A stretch of 64,000 bases of DNA, from positions 5,788,501 to 5,852,500 of the forward strand of contig NZ_CP074349.1 in the NCBI RefSeq assembly GCF_018343775.1, written 5' to 3'. Positions 1 to 8,150 of this stretch are shown piece after piece; position 1 is the stretch's first letter; each line of letters starts with the position of its first letter. The translations under genes were made by a program, and so were the position numbers. This DNA comes from Pseudomonas cichorii (lineage in GTDB: Bacteria; Pseudomonadota; Gammaproteobacteria; Pseudomonadales; Pseudomonadaceae). Under the pieces are notes generated by a model that ran no database searches, had not been told where the DNA came from, and saw only the letters and a list, made by a program, of their open reading frames with translations.

Positions 1-430
1 ACGGCACCTCATCACGAATCGCGCCGCCCAGAAGATCCACCAGCGGCACGTTCAGGTAATGGGCCTGAAGGTCCAGAAACGCGACTTCAAAAGCCGAGTA
101 AGCGTTGCTGACTGCCTTGCTGGCATGAGAGCCGGGCGCCAGTTCCGCACCAGCCAGGCTGTCGGTCTTGTTGGTTGCCACAGTAGCTTGCACGATAGCC
201 CGCAACTGGTTGAGGTTGAACGGATCAAGGCCGATCAACTGGTCTTTCACACGCTCCTGAATCGCCAGCGCCGGAGCGTCACCGTAGCTCTCGCCCAAAC
301 CTATATAGCCGTTGTCGCTCTCGATCTCGATGATCGAGCGCAGCGCGAAGGGTTCGTGAATGCCACTGGCATTGAGCAGCGGCGGATCGCGAAAGGCGAT
401 GGGGGTCACGGTCACTCTTTTGATTTTCAA
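1..430 (-). CDS. Glucarate dehydratase-like enolase-superfamily enzyme (5' part only)
   Basis: The minus strand encodes about 143 residues that run off the window edge. The protein opens with a TVTPIAFRDPPLLNASG stretch followed by FALRSIIEIE and GLGESYGD, the N-terminal capping domain pattern of the mandelate racemase/enolase superfamily, closest in feel to D-glucarate dehydratase. Such enzymes dehydrate glucarate or a related aldarate to 5-keto-4-deoxyglucarate in the cytosol. The catalytic barrel lies outside the window, so substrate cannot be judged. I chose a TTG start at 430 because GGGAG sits 7 bases upstream and no ATG in frame fits. It begins 21 bp after the transporter stop codon, so the two form an operon. 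The symbol gudD is plausible but not proven. Confidence 0.72.
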   Translation of the reverse strand, partial: MKIKRVTVTPIAFRDPPLLNASGIHEPFALRSIIEIESDNGYIGLGESYGDAPALAIQERVKDQLIGLDPFNLNQLRAIVQATVATNKTDSLAGAELAPGSHASKAVSNAYSAFEVAFLDLQAHYLNVPLVDLLGGAIRDEVP

Positions 431-451
431 GGTAATGCTCCCGATCAGATA

Positions 452-1798
452 TCAATGTGTTGCAGCGCGACCAGGCACCGCCGCTTCGGCAGACTTGCCC
501 TGTCGGTTGGCGGGCGTTGTACGGGCAAAGAAGATCACCACGGCGGCCAGCAGCGAGGTTGCCGCCAGCCCATACAGGCCGCCTTCGATGGAGCCTGTGG
601 TCTGCTCCAGAATCCCGAAGGTCGTAGGCGCGACGAAGCCGCCCAGGTTGCCGATGGAGTTGATCAGCGCGATCACCGCCGCAGCGATGCGGGCGTCCAG
701 ATAGCTTTGCGGGATCGGCCAGAACAGCGCCGATGCAGCCTTGAAGCCGATGGCGGCAAAACAGATGGCCACGAAGGCAAAAACAGGCCCGCCGGTTGTC
801 GACATGAACATGCCGAACGAAGCGATAACCAGCGTCAGCGCAACCCAGGCCTGCTGGAATTTCCACTTGCTGGCCATGGCGGCAAAGCCATACATCGCCA
901 CGATGGAAATGATCCAGGGCACCGAGTTGAACAGGCCAACCTGAAAATCGCCCAGATTGCCCATTTTCTTGATCATGCTGGGCAACCAGAAGGTCGCGCC
1001 GTAGATGGTCAGGGCGATGGAGAAGTAGATGAAGCAGAACAGCGCGATCTGCCGGTCGGCCAGCAGCTTGAACATCGAAGGCCTGGCGACCTGCACAGCC
1101 TCACGATCACGCTGCTCCTGGGCAATGGCCGCAATCAGTACACTTTTTTCTTCCTCACTCAGCCATTTCGCTTCGCTCGGATGGGACTGCAACCAGAACC
1201 AGACGAACCCGCAGAGCAGCACGGAGGCAAAGCCTTCGATCAGAAACATCCACTGCCAGCCATGCAGGCCGAGCCCCGAGATATGCAATAGCGCACCGGA
1301 AACCGGCCCGGAGATCACCGAAGCGATGGCTGAACCGCTGAGGAAAACCGCCATGGTCTTGCCGCGTTCGGAAGACGGCAGCCATTGGGTGAAGTAGTAA
1401 ATGATGCCGGGGAAAAAGCCGGCTTCGGCCGCGCCAAGGATGAAGCGCAACACATAGAAACTGGTTTCCCCGCGCACGAACGCCATGGCCATGGCTGCGG
1501 CGCCCCATGTGAACATGATGCGCGTCAGCCAGACGCGGGCGCCGTAGCGCTGCAGCAACATATTGGACGGGACCTCGAACAGCGCGTAGCCGACGAAAAA
1601 CAACCCGGCACCCAACCCGTAGGCTGCGGCACCAATGCCCAGATCGGTTTCCAGGTGGCTGCGCACGAAGCCGATGTTCACGCGGTCGATGTAGTTGACG
1701 ATGAACATCACCACAAACAGCGGCAGCACATGGCGCTTCACTTTGGCCGCTGCCCGGGCAAGCACGGCAGGGTCGGAGGGGCTCTGGAGGTTCTTCAA
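452..1798 (-). CDS. MFS transporter of the anion:cation symporter type, probable aldarate uptake
   Basis: A protein of about 448 residues with roughly 12 hydrophobic segments. FIVNYIDRVNIGF in the first membrane segment and the loop near RYGARVWLTR are typical of the ACS branch of the major facilitator superfamily (GudP/GarP, tartrate and phthalate permeases). An open frame continues upstream to 1987, but the extra residues are not transporter-like and overlap the divergent regulator. A TTG at 1798 with GGGAG 7 bases before it gives the expected N-terminus (KNLQSPSDPAVLARAAAKVKRH). It precedes a glucarate-dehydratase-like gene by 21 bp, so glucarate or galactarate is the likely cargo (inference). 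Confidence 0.85.
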   Translation of the reverse strand: MKNLQSPSDPAVLARAAAKVKRHVLPLFVVMFIVNYIDRVNIGFVRSHLETDLGIGAAAYGLGAGLFFVGYALFEVPSNMLLQRYGARVWLTRIMFTWGAAAMAMAFVRGETSFYVLRFILGAAEAGFFPGIIYYFTQWLPSSERGKTMAVFLSGSAIASVISGPVSGALLHISGLGLHGWQWMFLIEGFASVLLCGFVWFWLQSHPSEAKWLSEEEKSVLIAAIAQEQRDREAVQVARPSMFKLLADRQIALFCFIYFSIALTIYGATFWLPSMIKKMGNLGDFQVGLFNSVPWIISIVAMYGFAAMASKWKFQQAWVALTLVIASFGMFMSTTGGPVFAFVAICFAAIGFKAASALFWPIPQSYLDARIAAAVIALINSIGNLGGFVAPTTFGILEQTTGSIEGGLYGLAATSLLAAVVIFFARTTPANRQGKSAEAAVPGRAATH

Positions 1799-1862
1799 GA
1801 TGCGACTCCCGTTCTTTGTTTTTGTAGGGACGAGTCGATCATGGACGCGGGGATTGTTACCG

Positions 1863-1901
1863 TCTAATCTAACTTGGCATTCGATTGATACCCGGATTAG
1901 A
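1863..1901. promoter_or_regulatory. Dyad in divergent LysR/transporter promoter region
   Basis: TCTAATC at 1863-1869 and its exact reverse complement GATTAGA at 1895-1901 flank 25 bp, just upstream of the LysR start. This is a reasonable regulator binding site for control of the divergent transporter/dehydratase operon and autoregulation. It is seen in sequence only. Confidence 0.45.
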
Positions 1902-1904
1902 TCA

Positions 1905-2816
1905 ATGTTCGAGCTTAGCCAACTACGCTGCTTCACCACCGTCGCGACCGAACTCAACTTCCGTCGCGCCGCAGAACGGCTGAACATGACGCAACCGCCA
2001 CTCAGCCGTCAGATCCAGTTGCTGGAGCATCATCTGGGTGTCGATCTGTTTACCCGCAACACTCGCAACGTGGCCCTGACCGCAGCGGGCCGTGCCTTCT
2101 TTGTCGAAGCCCAGAACCTGCTGGAGCGTGCCCAGCAGGCCGCCGTCACGGCCAGACGCTTCGCCGAGGGTGATATCGGCTCGGTCAATATCAGCTTCGT
2201 CGGCAGTGCGGTGTATGAGTTTCTGCCCAAGGTCATCGCTGAAGCACGGCTCAAGCAGCCACATGTCAGGATCAACCTCTCGGAAATGAACACCTACCAG
2301 CAGCACGAAGCTCTTCGCGGGCGCCGCATCGACCTGGGCATCGTGCGCACCCCGCTGCTGGAGCCCGGTTACGCCACTGAATGCCTGGTGCGCGAGCCCT
2401 TCGTGCTGGCTGTACCCAGCAGCCATCGTCTGGCAAGCAGCGAAACTGTGTCGGTCCAGGACCTCGATGCGCAACCGTTCCTGATGTACTCCCACTCGGC
2501 CTACCCGCCATTCAACGAGCTGCTGACCGGCATGCTCCGCTCGGCCCGGGTTGCCCCGGAGTATGTGCAATGGCTGGGTTCGTCGCTGACCATTCTGGCG
2601 CTGGTCAATGCAGGCATGGGGCTGGCTCTGGTCCCGCGTTGCGCAACCAGCGTGGTCTTCAAGAACGTGGTGTTCAGAGAGATCGATCTGGGGGAAGGCG
2701 TGCAGAGCGAACTGCACCTGATCTGGACCGAAAACAACGACAATCCGGCGTTTGCAATGCTGCTGGAGGGAATCCGAAATGCCGTGCGCGAAGGATGGGG
2801 TGCCAGCAACCATTAG
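1905..2816 (+). CDS. LysR-family regulator, likely of the divergent aldarate operon
   Basis: A 303-residue LysR-type regulator. Residues 1-60 hold the winged helix-turn-helix (LRCFTTVATELNFRRAAERLNMTQPPLSRQI), followed by the linker helix and a periplasmic-binding-protein-like effector domain (VNISFVGSAVYEFLPKV onward). The open frame extends 70 codons upstream, but that part overlaps the transporter and lacks LysR sequence, so the ATG at 1905 is the start. The divergent layout with the transporter is the classic LysR arrangement and suggests that it controls that operon in response to an aldarate. Confidence 0.88.
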   Translation: MFELSQLRCFTTVATELNFRRAAERLNMTQPPLSRQIQLLEHHLGVDLFTRNTRNVALTAAGRAFFVEAQNLLERAQQAAVTARRFAEGDIGSVNISFVGSAVYEFLPKVIAEARLKQPHVRINLSEMNTYQQHEALRGRRIDLGIVRTPLLEPGYATECLVREPFVLAVPSSHRLASSETVSVQDLDAQPFLMYSHSAYPPFNELLTGMLRSARVAPEYVQWLGSSLTILALVNAGMGLALVPRCATSVVFKNVVFREIDLGEGVQSELHLIWTENNDNPAFAMLLEGIRNAVREGWGASNH

Positions 2817-3015
2817 GGTTTACGTATCGGGCGGAGGATTATAGGATAACCCCCGCTACTTTTCCTGCTAGTTGCCTAAGGATATTACCCTCGTTACATG
2901 GCTATTGATTCTAGATAGCTATGATCTGTCTGCGTGGGCGCCCTACAGGAAACATAAAGAAACAATTAAATGCGAGACCGCTTTTTGCGCCTGCGTCCAA
3001 GCGAATAATGAGTAC

Positions 3016-3855
3016 ATGACGATGAGCAATTCTGATTCTGTATCTGATAAAACACCTACCTTCAGCATTGCCATAGTCAATTACAAGACCCTCGAAATTA
3101 CCAAGATTTGTCTGGATCTATTGCAACAGCATCTGGGCAATACCCCGCACCAGGTCTGGGTGGTGGACAACGATTCCGCCGATGACAGCACCGAATACCT
3201 GCGTACCCTGGACTGGATCAACCTGATCGAGCGCAAGAGCCCTGGACCGGAGTGCGGCCATATCGCCCACGGCAAGGCCCTCGACATGATCCTGGAGCGG
3301 GCCGAAACCGATTACCTGTTCCTGCTGCACACCGACACATTCATCTTCGACAAGAATGTGTTTTCCATGATGCTGAAAAAGTGCATCAAGAACCCGAAAG
3401 TTGCAGCCGTCGGCTGCGTAGAGCAACTAAACCGCGGCACCGCCAGAACCGTCTGGCGCTTCAGCTCCCGACTGTTCAAACACCATTTCCGTCGACTGAA
3501 ACTCGCCCTGGGCCTGCGCTCCAAACAGCCGAAGGCCTACCGCGAAACGCACCTGAAAAGCTTCTGCACCCTGTGGAACACCAAGCTGATGAAGCAGCAC
3601 GAGCTGCACTTCCAGATGGATGATCGGGTGCCGGGTTATACCCTGCAGGACACCATGGTCGAGCTTGGCTATGACATCGAGTTTCTGTCACCACGCAAGA
3701 TATTCAGCTACCTGGACCACATCCAGGCGGGTACTGTTTCGGCAGCCGGTGGTTATGACACGACGCATCGCCGGGTCAAGATGTACAACGAGATCCTGCA
3801 GCGCATCAACAAGAACAACGCTCGCAGGCAAGATGCGCCGACAATGAACACCTGA
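3016..3855 (+). CDS. Family 2 glycosyltransferase
   Basis: About 279 residues of GT-A fold. FSIAIVNYKTLEIT opens the nucleotide-binding domain, WVVDNDSADDSTEYL is the typical GT2 acidic loop, and LLHTDTFIF is the DXD-like metal site. It would transfer a sugar from a nucleotide donor at the cytoplasmic face, to an unknown acceptor. The open frame begins at 2872, but residues before MTMSNSDSV look non-coding; starts at 3016 or 3022 are both possible and no strong ribosome site distinguishes them. The 2OG oxygenase follows 25 bp later and is probably co-transcribed, so the pair may decorate a surface glycan (inference). Confidence 0.82.
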   Translation: MTMSNSDSVSDKTPTFSIAIVNYKTLEITKICLDLLQQHLGNTPHQVWVVDNDSADDSTEYLRTLDWINLIERKSPGPECGHIAHGKALDMILERAETDYLFLLHTDTFIFDKNVFSMMLKKCIKNPKVAAVGCVEQLNRGTARTVWRFSSRLFKHHFRRLKLALGLRSKQPKAYRETHLKSFCTLWNTKLMKQHELHFQMDDRVPGYTLQDTMVELGYDIEFLSPRKIFSYLDHIQAGTVSAAGGYDTTHRRVKMYNEILQRINKNNARRQDAPTMNT

Positions 3856-3880
3856 TGAATTTCCGACTATTGGAGCGGCA

Positions 3881-4684
3881 ATGACTGCGACTCACCACAC
3901 ACTGCCCATTACCCTGGCTCCAGAGCTTGATTTCGACCTGGCAGCCGCTGGCGAGCTGGGTCAGTCGCTGACCGATAGCTACACCCAGGCCGCACCGTTC
4001 GCGCATATCGTAATCGACGACTTTTTACCGCCGGACCTGATCGCCAGCATCTGCGAACACTTCCCCGCCGAGCCGACCGACAACGAAATGCTCTACGAGC
4101 GCGGCTACAAAGGGCAGCACAAAAGACAGATCAGCCCCAATGAATGCGACCCTCACCTGAAGAAGATCTTCAGCGCCTTCAACTCGGCCCCCATGCTGCA
4201 CTTTCTTGAAAAGCTCACCGGCATCGAAGGCCTGATACCTGACCCGTACTTCTCCGGCGGCGGCCTGCATGAAACCAAAAAGGGCGGCTTCCTGGGCGTG
4301 CACTCGGACTTCCGGCTGAACAAGAAACTCAATATCGACCGCCGCATCAACGCCATCATTTACCTCAACCCGGACTGGAAAGAGGAATACGGCGGCAACC
4401 TGGAACTCTGGGATGTGGACATGCGCACATGCCTGAAAAAAGTCCTGCCCATCTACAACCGCTGCGTGATCTTCAACACCGACGCCGACAGTAACCACGG
4501 CCACCCGGAACCGCTGACGACGCCTGAGCACATCACTCGCCGCTCGGTTGCGCTTTACTACTACACCGCATCAAAGGGGCCAGTCGACCCCAACCAAAGA
4601 AACAAGACCCACTACAAGCCAAGGCCCAAAGACCTCATAAACCCCAGGTACTACCTGAACAAGCTCATCAGAAAGAAAAACTGA
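3881..4684 (+). CDS. 2-oxoglutarate/Fe(II)-dependent oxygenase (prolyl-4-hydroxylase type)
   Basis: 267 residues. After an N-terminal VIDDFLPPDLIASICEHFP region comes the double-stranded beta-helix with the iron triad: H-x-D in GVHSDFRLN near residue 142 and the distal histidine in the NHGHPEPL segment. An arginine in HITRRSVALYYYT is the likely 2-oxoglutarate ligand. These features match the 2OG-FeII oxygenase/P4Hc superfamily. GGAG 6 bases before the ATG supports the start. It sits 25 bp after the glycosyltransferase. The substrate is unknown; a sugar, a glycan-linked group or a protein side chain are all possible. Confidence 0.83.
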   Translation: MTATHHTLPITLAPELDFDLAAAGELGQSLTDSYTQAAPFAHIVIDDFLPPDLIASICEHFPAEPTDNEMLYERGYKGQHKRQISPNECDPHLKKIFSAFNSAPMLHFLEKLTGIEGLIPDPYFSGGGLHETKKGGFLGVHSDFRLNKKLNIDRRINAIIYLNPDWKEEYGGNLELWDVDMRTCLKKVLPIYNRCVIFNTDADSNHGHPEPLTTPEHITRRSVALYYYTASKGPVDPNQRNKTHYKPRPKDLINPRYYLNKLIRKKN

Positions 4685-4691
4685 GAAAGCG

Positions 4692-5708
4692 TCAAAACTG
4701 ATCGTTTTTCAGGTTGGAGAACTGCGAGTTGCGGTTCTGTAGCTTGCGCAATGTCAGCTTGTAGACACTGGATTTGACCTGACTGCCCATGGGCGTTTCT
4801 TCGAGCAGAATCCGGTTGGAGGCGAACGCACAGCCGGTATTGAGCATCTTGTACTTGAGCAGGTACAGGCCGGCATCCATCTTGGAAAAAGCGAACACCG
4901 CTCCGGCCGGAATGAACGCATGCCGAAAGGCATTGCGGCCAACTGCATCGGTGACCTTGGCGTAAACCGCTGACTCACCGCCCGTATTGTCGATGATGAT
5001 CTGCGACCAGCCGTTGTCCTTGCGCAGCGGCATGTCCTTCAAATAGCCCGCCTTCTGCGGCCATGGAGCGCCCATGGGGTCGAGATCCGGAATCACGCAC
5101 TCGGGCTGGGCCGGGTCCACCAGCTTGATCGGATTCCCTATTGGCGCCTCTGCGGGTGCATGTACGGGCGCAGGCTTGACCCAGGTATGAGCAACCGGCA
5201 AGGACTCGGTCGGCACATAGGCCTTGCCTGCATTCGGGTCATAACCCATCCAGACACCGGCCCCGCAAAAGATCATGAACACCAGCGCCCAGCGCAACAC
5301 ACTGCGCCGACGCTTGCGACGCGACGCTCTTGAGGATGGCCCGGGAGACTGCGGAGCAGCATTCGCCTGCGCCGCACGAGGTTGCGCAGGCCGCGTGGCA
5401 GGCGCAGCCGCCGCATAAGCACTGGCGGCGCGCGCACCGGCCGTTTGCAACTGCCGGCTGCGCAGATAGGCCTCTTGGGCTCTTTGCTCCTCATACGCGA
5501 GCTGCGCATCGTAGGCCGCACGCTTCTGAGCATCTGCGAGCACATCATGAGAGGCATTGAGAATGCCCATCCGGTCTGAAGCGTCTGGCGCCGGATTCCT
5601 GTCCGGGTGCAACTGCTGCGCCAGCCTGCGATAGGCTTGCTTGATCTGCTCAGGCGTGGCATCGCGAGCGACCTTGAGCTGCTCGTAATGAGTAAGAGTT
5701 CTCTGCAT
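4692..5708 (-). CDS. J-domain membrane protein
   Basis: 338 residues. The N-terminal 65 residues form a J domain with HPD in the LAQQLHPDRNPAPDASD loop, so it should stimulate a DnaK-type ATPase. An alanine/glutamine-rich coiled region (EEQRAQEAYLRSRQLQ) follows, then a basic stretch and one membrane helix near residue 150 (LRWALVFMIFCGAGVWMGY). The C-terminal half is a predicted periplasmic domain without a family that I recognise. It lacks the zinc-finger and client-binding domains of true DnaJ, so it is a membrane-tethered J protein. The start at MQRTLTHYEQL fits the J-domain boundary better than the in-frame ATG 12 codons upstream. It converges on the oxygenase gene with 7 bp between stops. 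Confidence 0.8.
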   Translation of the reverse strand: MQRTLTHYEQLKVARDATPEQIKQAYRRLAQQLHPDRNPAPDASDRMGILNASHDVLADAQKRAAYDAQLAYEEQRAQEAYLRSRQLQTAGARAASAYAAAAPATRPAQPRAAQANAAPQSPGPSSRASRRKRRRSVLRWALVFMIFCGAGVWMGYDPNAGKAYVPTESLPVAHTWVKPAPVHAPAEAPIGNPIKLVDPAQPECVIPDLDPMGAPWPQKAGYLKDMPLRKDNGWSQIIIDNTGGESAVYAKVTDAVGRNAFRHAFIPAGAVFAFSKMDAGLYLLKYKMLNTGCAFASNRILLEETPMGSQVKSSVYKLTLRKLQNRNSQFSNLKNDQF

Positions 5709-5801
5709 ATGTCTTGCAATCCATGGCGACATGCCATTTAACAAGCTCTATATCGGCAAGATTTGCTCTTACATCAGTCCACATGACCCGCAGACAAACT
5801 G

Positions 5802-5834
5802 AAATGCCCGGATCCTTGGACCCGGGCATTTTTT
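5802..5834 (+). terminator. Strong rho-independent terminator without an upstream plus-strand gene
   Basis: AAATGCCCGG and CCGGGCATTT form a 10-bp stem followed by six T on the plus strand. The only nearby gene points away on the minus strand, so this terminator has no protein-coding client. TTGCAA at 5714-5719 and TTTAAC at 5737-5742, 17 bp apart, could drive an RNA of about 85 nt ending here. Confidence 0.6.
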
Positions 5835-6329
5835 GAAGCATGCGTTCAGATTAAAAATGACAACTTTTCAGACAACCCCCGACCAGCGGTTTACTGCACA
5901 CCGTGGCAAGGTCTCGATCCCTCGAATACTCATGACAATCCTTGTCCTGTCAGCTGAAAAGCCAACAACCCTTTCCGTGTTGCCAGTGGTCCGGGCCGTT
6001 GAAACCAAGCTTATGCAAGCACCTGCAGCCTCGCAAATGGGGGCAAATAGCCAATAGCTGCCCCAAGAGAAAAACCATTGCGGATTGCCATCACCACTCA
6101 AGTCCCTGATTCAAAAGGCCCACTCAAAACGTCCGAATCCCCGGCAAGCATCAGCCCCCACTCCAGGTACCCAAAACAACGCCCAACCGCCCTGCTTTCA
6201 ACACCACCCTCCAGCCCCATCGCCCAGCAACCAGAGAAATCCCCTACGCATCGACGTGCAGCAATCCTGCATTCAGACCACAGGCCGCACCACTCCTCGG
6301 TTTTTTTCAACCGAATCAGACAGCTAGGC
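5835..6329. other. Gene-poor stretch before tRNA-Thr
   Basis: About 500 bp without a convincing coding frame. Short open frames exist on both strands but have no ribosome site and unnatural composition (proline/serine/glutamine-rich). I see no repeat or recognisable remnant. Confidence 0.5.
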
Positions 6330-6357
6330 TTTACAAGCGCAACAGACTCTATATACT
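6330..6357 (+). promoter_or_regulatory. Promoter of tRNA-Thr
   Basis: TTTACA (6330-6335) and TATACT (6352-6357) are spaced by 16 bp and place the start of transcription a few bases before the tRNA. The match to the sigma-70 consensus is good. Confidence 0.6.
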
Positions 6358-6370
6358 CGCAGCCCATTAC

Positions 6371-6446
<76 letters not shown>

Positions 6447-6490
6447 TACAAGGTTCCAGAGAAGGCTTTCAAAATCTCTGGAACCCCCGA

Positions 6491-6516
6491 AAAACCCGCC
6501 TTCTGGCGGGTTTTTT
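6491..6516 (+). terminator. Terminator of tRNA-Thr
   Basis: AAAACCCGCC-TTCT-GGCGGG followed by TTTTTT, 45 bp after the tRNA. It lies inside the island because attL ends within the tRNA. Confidence 0.85.
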
Positions 6517-6604
6517 CGTTTTTGGGTTCCATCGGTTTCCGTCAGAAACTGGTGGATTCCAACCGTTTTAAGGGTAGAGTTTGGGATACAGGTCACTTCG
6601 ATAA

Positions 6605-6618
6605 AAGGGAGTACCCTT
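6605..6618. promoter_or_regulatory. AAGGG-N4-CCCTT palindrome abutting the integrase start
   Basis: The palindrome AAGGGAGTACCCTT ends directly before the ATG and contains the ribosome site (GGGAG). Related AAGGGTA occurs at 6570-6576, and GTACCCTT/AAGGGTAC copies recur inside the integrase gene. It may be an operator or an integrase arm-type site; nothing beyond the repeat pattern supports either. Confidence 0.35.
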
Positions 6619-7941
6619 ATGTCGCGCACCACAGCTCCGCTCTCAGACGCAGCTTGCCGTTTAGCCAAGCCAACAGACCGCGCCTACAAGCTTTTCGACG
6701 GCGATGGCCTCTATCTTCTAGTCCAACCCAATGGCCGCAAAGGCTGGCGGCTCCGTTACGTCAAACCTGACGGACGGGAAGGACTGACCTCGTTCGGTAA
6801 CTACCCCGTCATTGGCCTCGCCGATGCGCGCCGCAAGCGCTTGGAAGTCAAGCGAATGCTGGCAGATGGCGTTGATCCTATAGAGACCAAGCACCAAGCT
6901 AAGGCGGAAGCCGTAATCAAAGGCAGAACCTTTGAAAGCGTTGCGCTCGACTGGCATACGGAAAGGTCGGCCAAGTGGGCACCAGGCCATTCCAAGACTG
7001 TGATGAGCCGCCTCAAAACCCACGTGTTCCCGCTGATCGGCGCCCGCGCCATTGTTGATCTCGACACCCATGACCTTATGCAGCCCTTGGAAGCGATCAA
7101 GAAGCGCGGAACGATCGACGTTGCTTTAAGGGTACAAAACTACCTGCAGAGCATCATGCGCGAGGCAAAACGCCTCCGGCTTATCACCGCCAACCCTGCT
7201 TACGACCTCGAAGGCTCGATCAAAGCCCCGCGGGTGGTACATCGCCCCGCTCTACCCTTATCGCGACTGCCGGAACTACAGGAGCGGATCGACACCTATA
7301 AAGGCCGCGCACTTACCCGTCTGACAGTGATGCTATCGCTGCATGTGTTTGTACGATCCAGCGAACTGCGTTTCGCCCGCTGGAGCGAGTTCGACCTCAA
7401 GCGCGGCACCTGGGAGATACCGGACACTCGACCCGCGTTGGAGGGAGTACCCTTTTCCACAAGGGGTACGAAGATGGCAGGGGATATCCATTTAGTACCC
7501 TTATCGCCGCAAGCAGTGGCGCTACTCGAAAAAATCCATGCACTCACAGGCAAATTCGCATTGGTCTTCGCAGGGGATGCCAATCCCTGGAAGCCCATGT
7601 CCGAAAATACCGTGAACAACGCGCTTCGGACGATGGGATACGACACCAAAATCGATATCTGCGGGCATGGATTTCGTTCGATGGCCTGCAGCGCACTGAT
7701 CGAGTCAGGATTGTGGTCGGAGACAGCCATTGAACGGCAGATGAGCCACAAGGAGCGCAACAACGTCCGCGCCGCTTACATCCACAAGGCCGAGTTCATT
7801 GAGGAGCGCAGGCTAATCATGAATTGGTGGAGCCGGTATCTGGAGACCAACCGGCAGGAGCATCTCACTCCACACGAATTCGCGAACCAGACCGGAGCGA
7901 ACGTCACTCGCCTAAAAGCAAAACGTGGCGCAACTGAGTAA
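6619..7941 (+). CDS. P4-type tyrosine integrase
   Basis: 440 residues. The N-terminal 90 residues match the DUF4102 arm-binding domain of P4-like integrases (LYLLVQPNGRKGWRLRY, YPVIGLADARRKR). A core-binding SAM-like domain follows at about 100-200 and the catalytic domain at about 220-400. Catalytic residues visible are Arg in VFVRSSELRFARW, His-x-x-Arg in HGFRS, the second His in MSHKERNNVR, and the nucleophile Tyr387 in RAAYIH. It would integrate and, with a directionality factor, excise the island at tRNA-Thr. No excisionase gene is recognisable nearby. Its GC content is host-like, unlike the downstream cargo. Confidence 0.95.
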   Translation: MSRTTAPLSDAACRLAKPTDRAYKLFDGDGLYLLVQPNGRKGWRLRYVKPDGREGLTSFGNYPVIGLADARRKRLEVKRMLADGVDPIETKHQAKAEAVIKGRTFESVALDWHTERSAKWAPGHSKTVMSRLKTHVFPLIGARAIVDLDTHDLMQPLEAIKKRGTIDVALRVQNYLQSIMREAKRLRLITANPAYDLEGSIKAPRVVHRPALPLSRLPELQERIDTYKGRALTRLTVMLSLHVFVRSSELRFARWSEFDLKRGTWEIPDTRPALEGVPFSTRGTKMAGDIHLVPLSPQAVALLEKIHALTGKFALVFAGDANPWKPMSENTVNNALRTMGYDTKIDICGHGFRSMACSALIESGLWSETAIERQMSHKERNNVRAAYIHKAEFIEERRLIMNWWSRYLETNRQEHLTPHEFANQTGANVTRLKAKRGATE

Positions 7942-7981
7942 GTGCTCGGTCTACATATATCAGTGGTCCGCTTGTCCACGC

Positions 7982-8026
7982 GGGTCCATCCAAACAGGGC
8001 TGCAAAGCCGCCCTGCTTGGATGGAC
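7982..8026 (+). terminator. Long hairpin after integrase
   Basis: GGTCCATCC...CAGGGC pairs with GCCCTG...GGATGGACC, giving a stem of about 17 bp with one bulge, 40 bp after the integrase stop. An A-rich rather than a clear T-rich tail follows, so termination is likely but not certain. Confidence 0.5.
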
Positions 8027-8060
8027 CTCACTTAAAAAATCTAAAGCCCACGTAACTGTC

Positions 8061-8150
8061 TGTGGAAAACCACTGATTTCCACCGGTGGATAATTTCATC
8101 CACAGCCGCAAAACTCCCGAAAATTCGAGCCTTGACCCGAATTATCCACA
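8061..8150. promoter_or_regulatory. Cluster of four DnaA-box-like 9-mers
   Basis: TTATCCACA at 8142-8150 is a perfect DnaA box. TGTGGAAAA (8061-8069), GGTGGATAA (8085-8093) and TCATCCACA (8096-8104) each differ by one base from the consensus or its complement. Four such sites in 90 bp next to an integrase suggest an origin-like region of the excised element, although no replication initiator gene is adjacent. Confidence 0.4.

Noticed and set aside
59..1291. Long plus-strand open frame opposite the transporter and dehydratase genes
   Set aside because: It is antisense to two genes with clear family motifs and reads as arginine/glutamine/histidine-rich shadow sequence, as expected in GC-rich DNA.
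8061..8150. Chromosomal oriC
   Set aside because: DnaA boxes are present, but dnaA, dnaN, rpmH or gidA are not nearby, and the site lies inside an integrated island.
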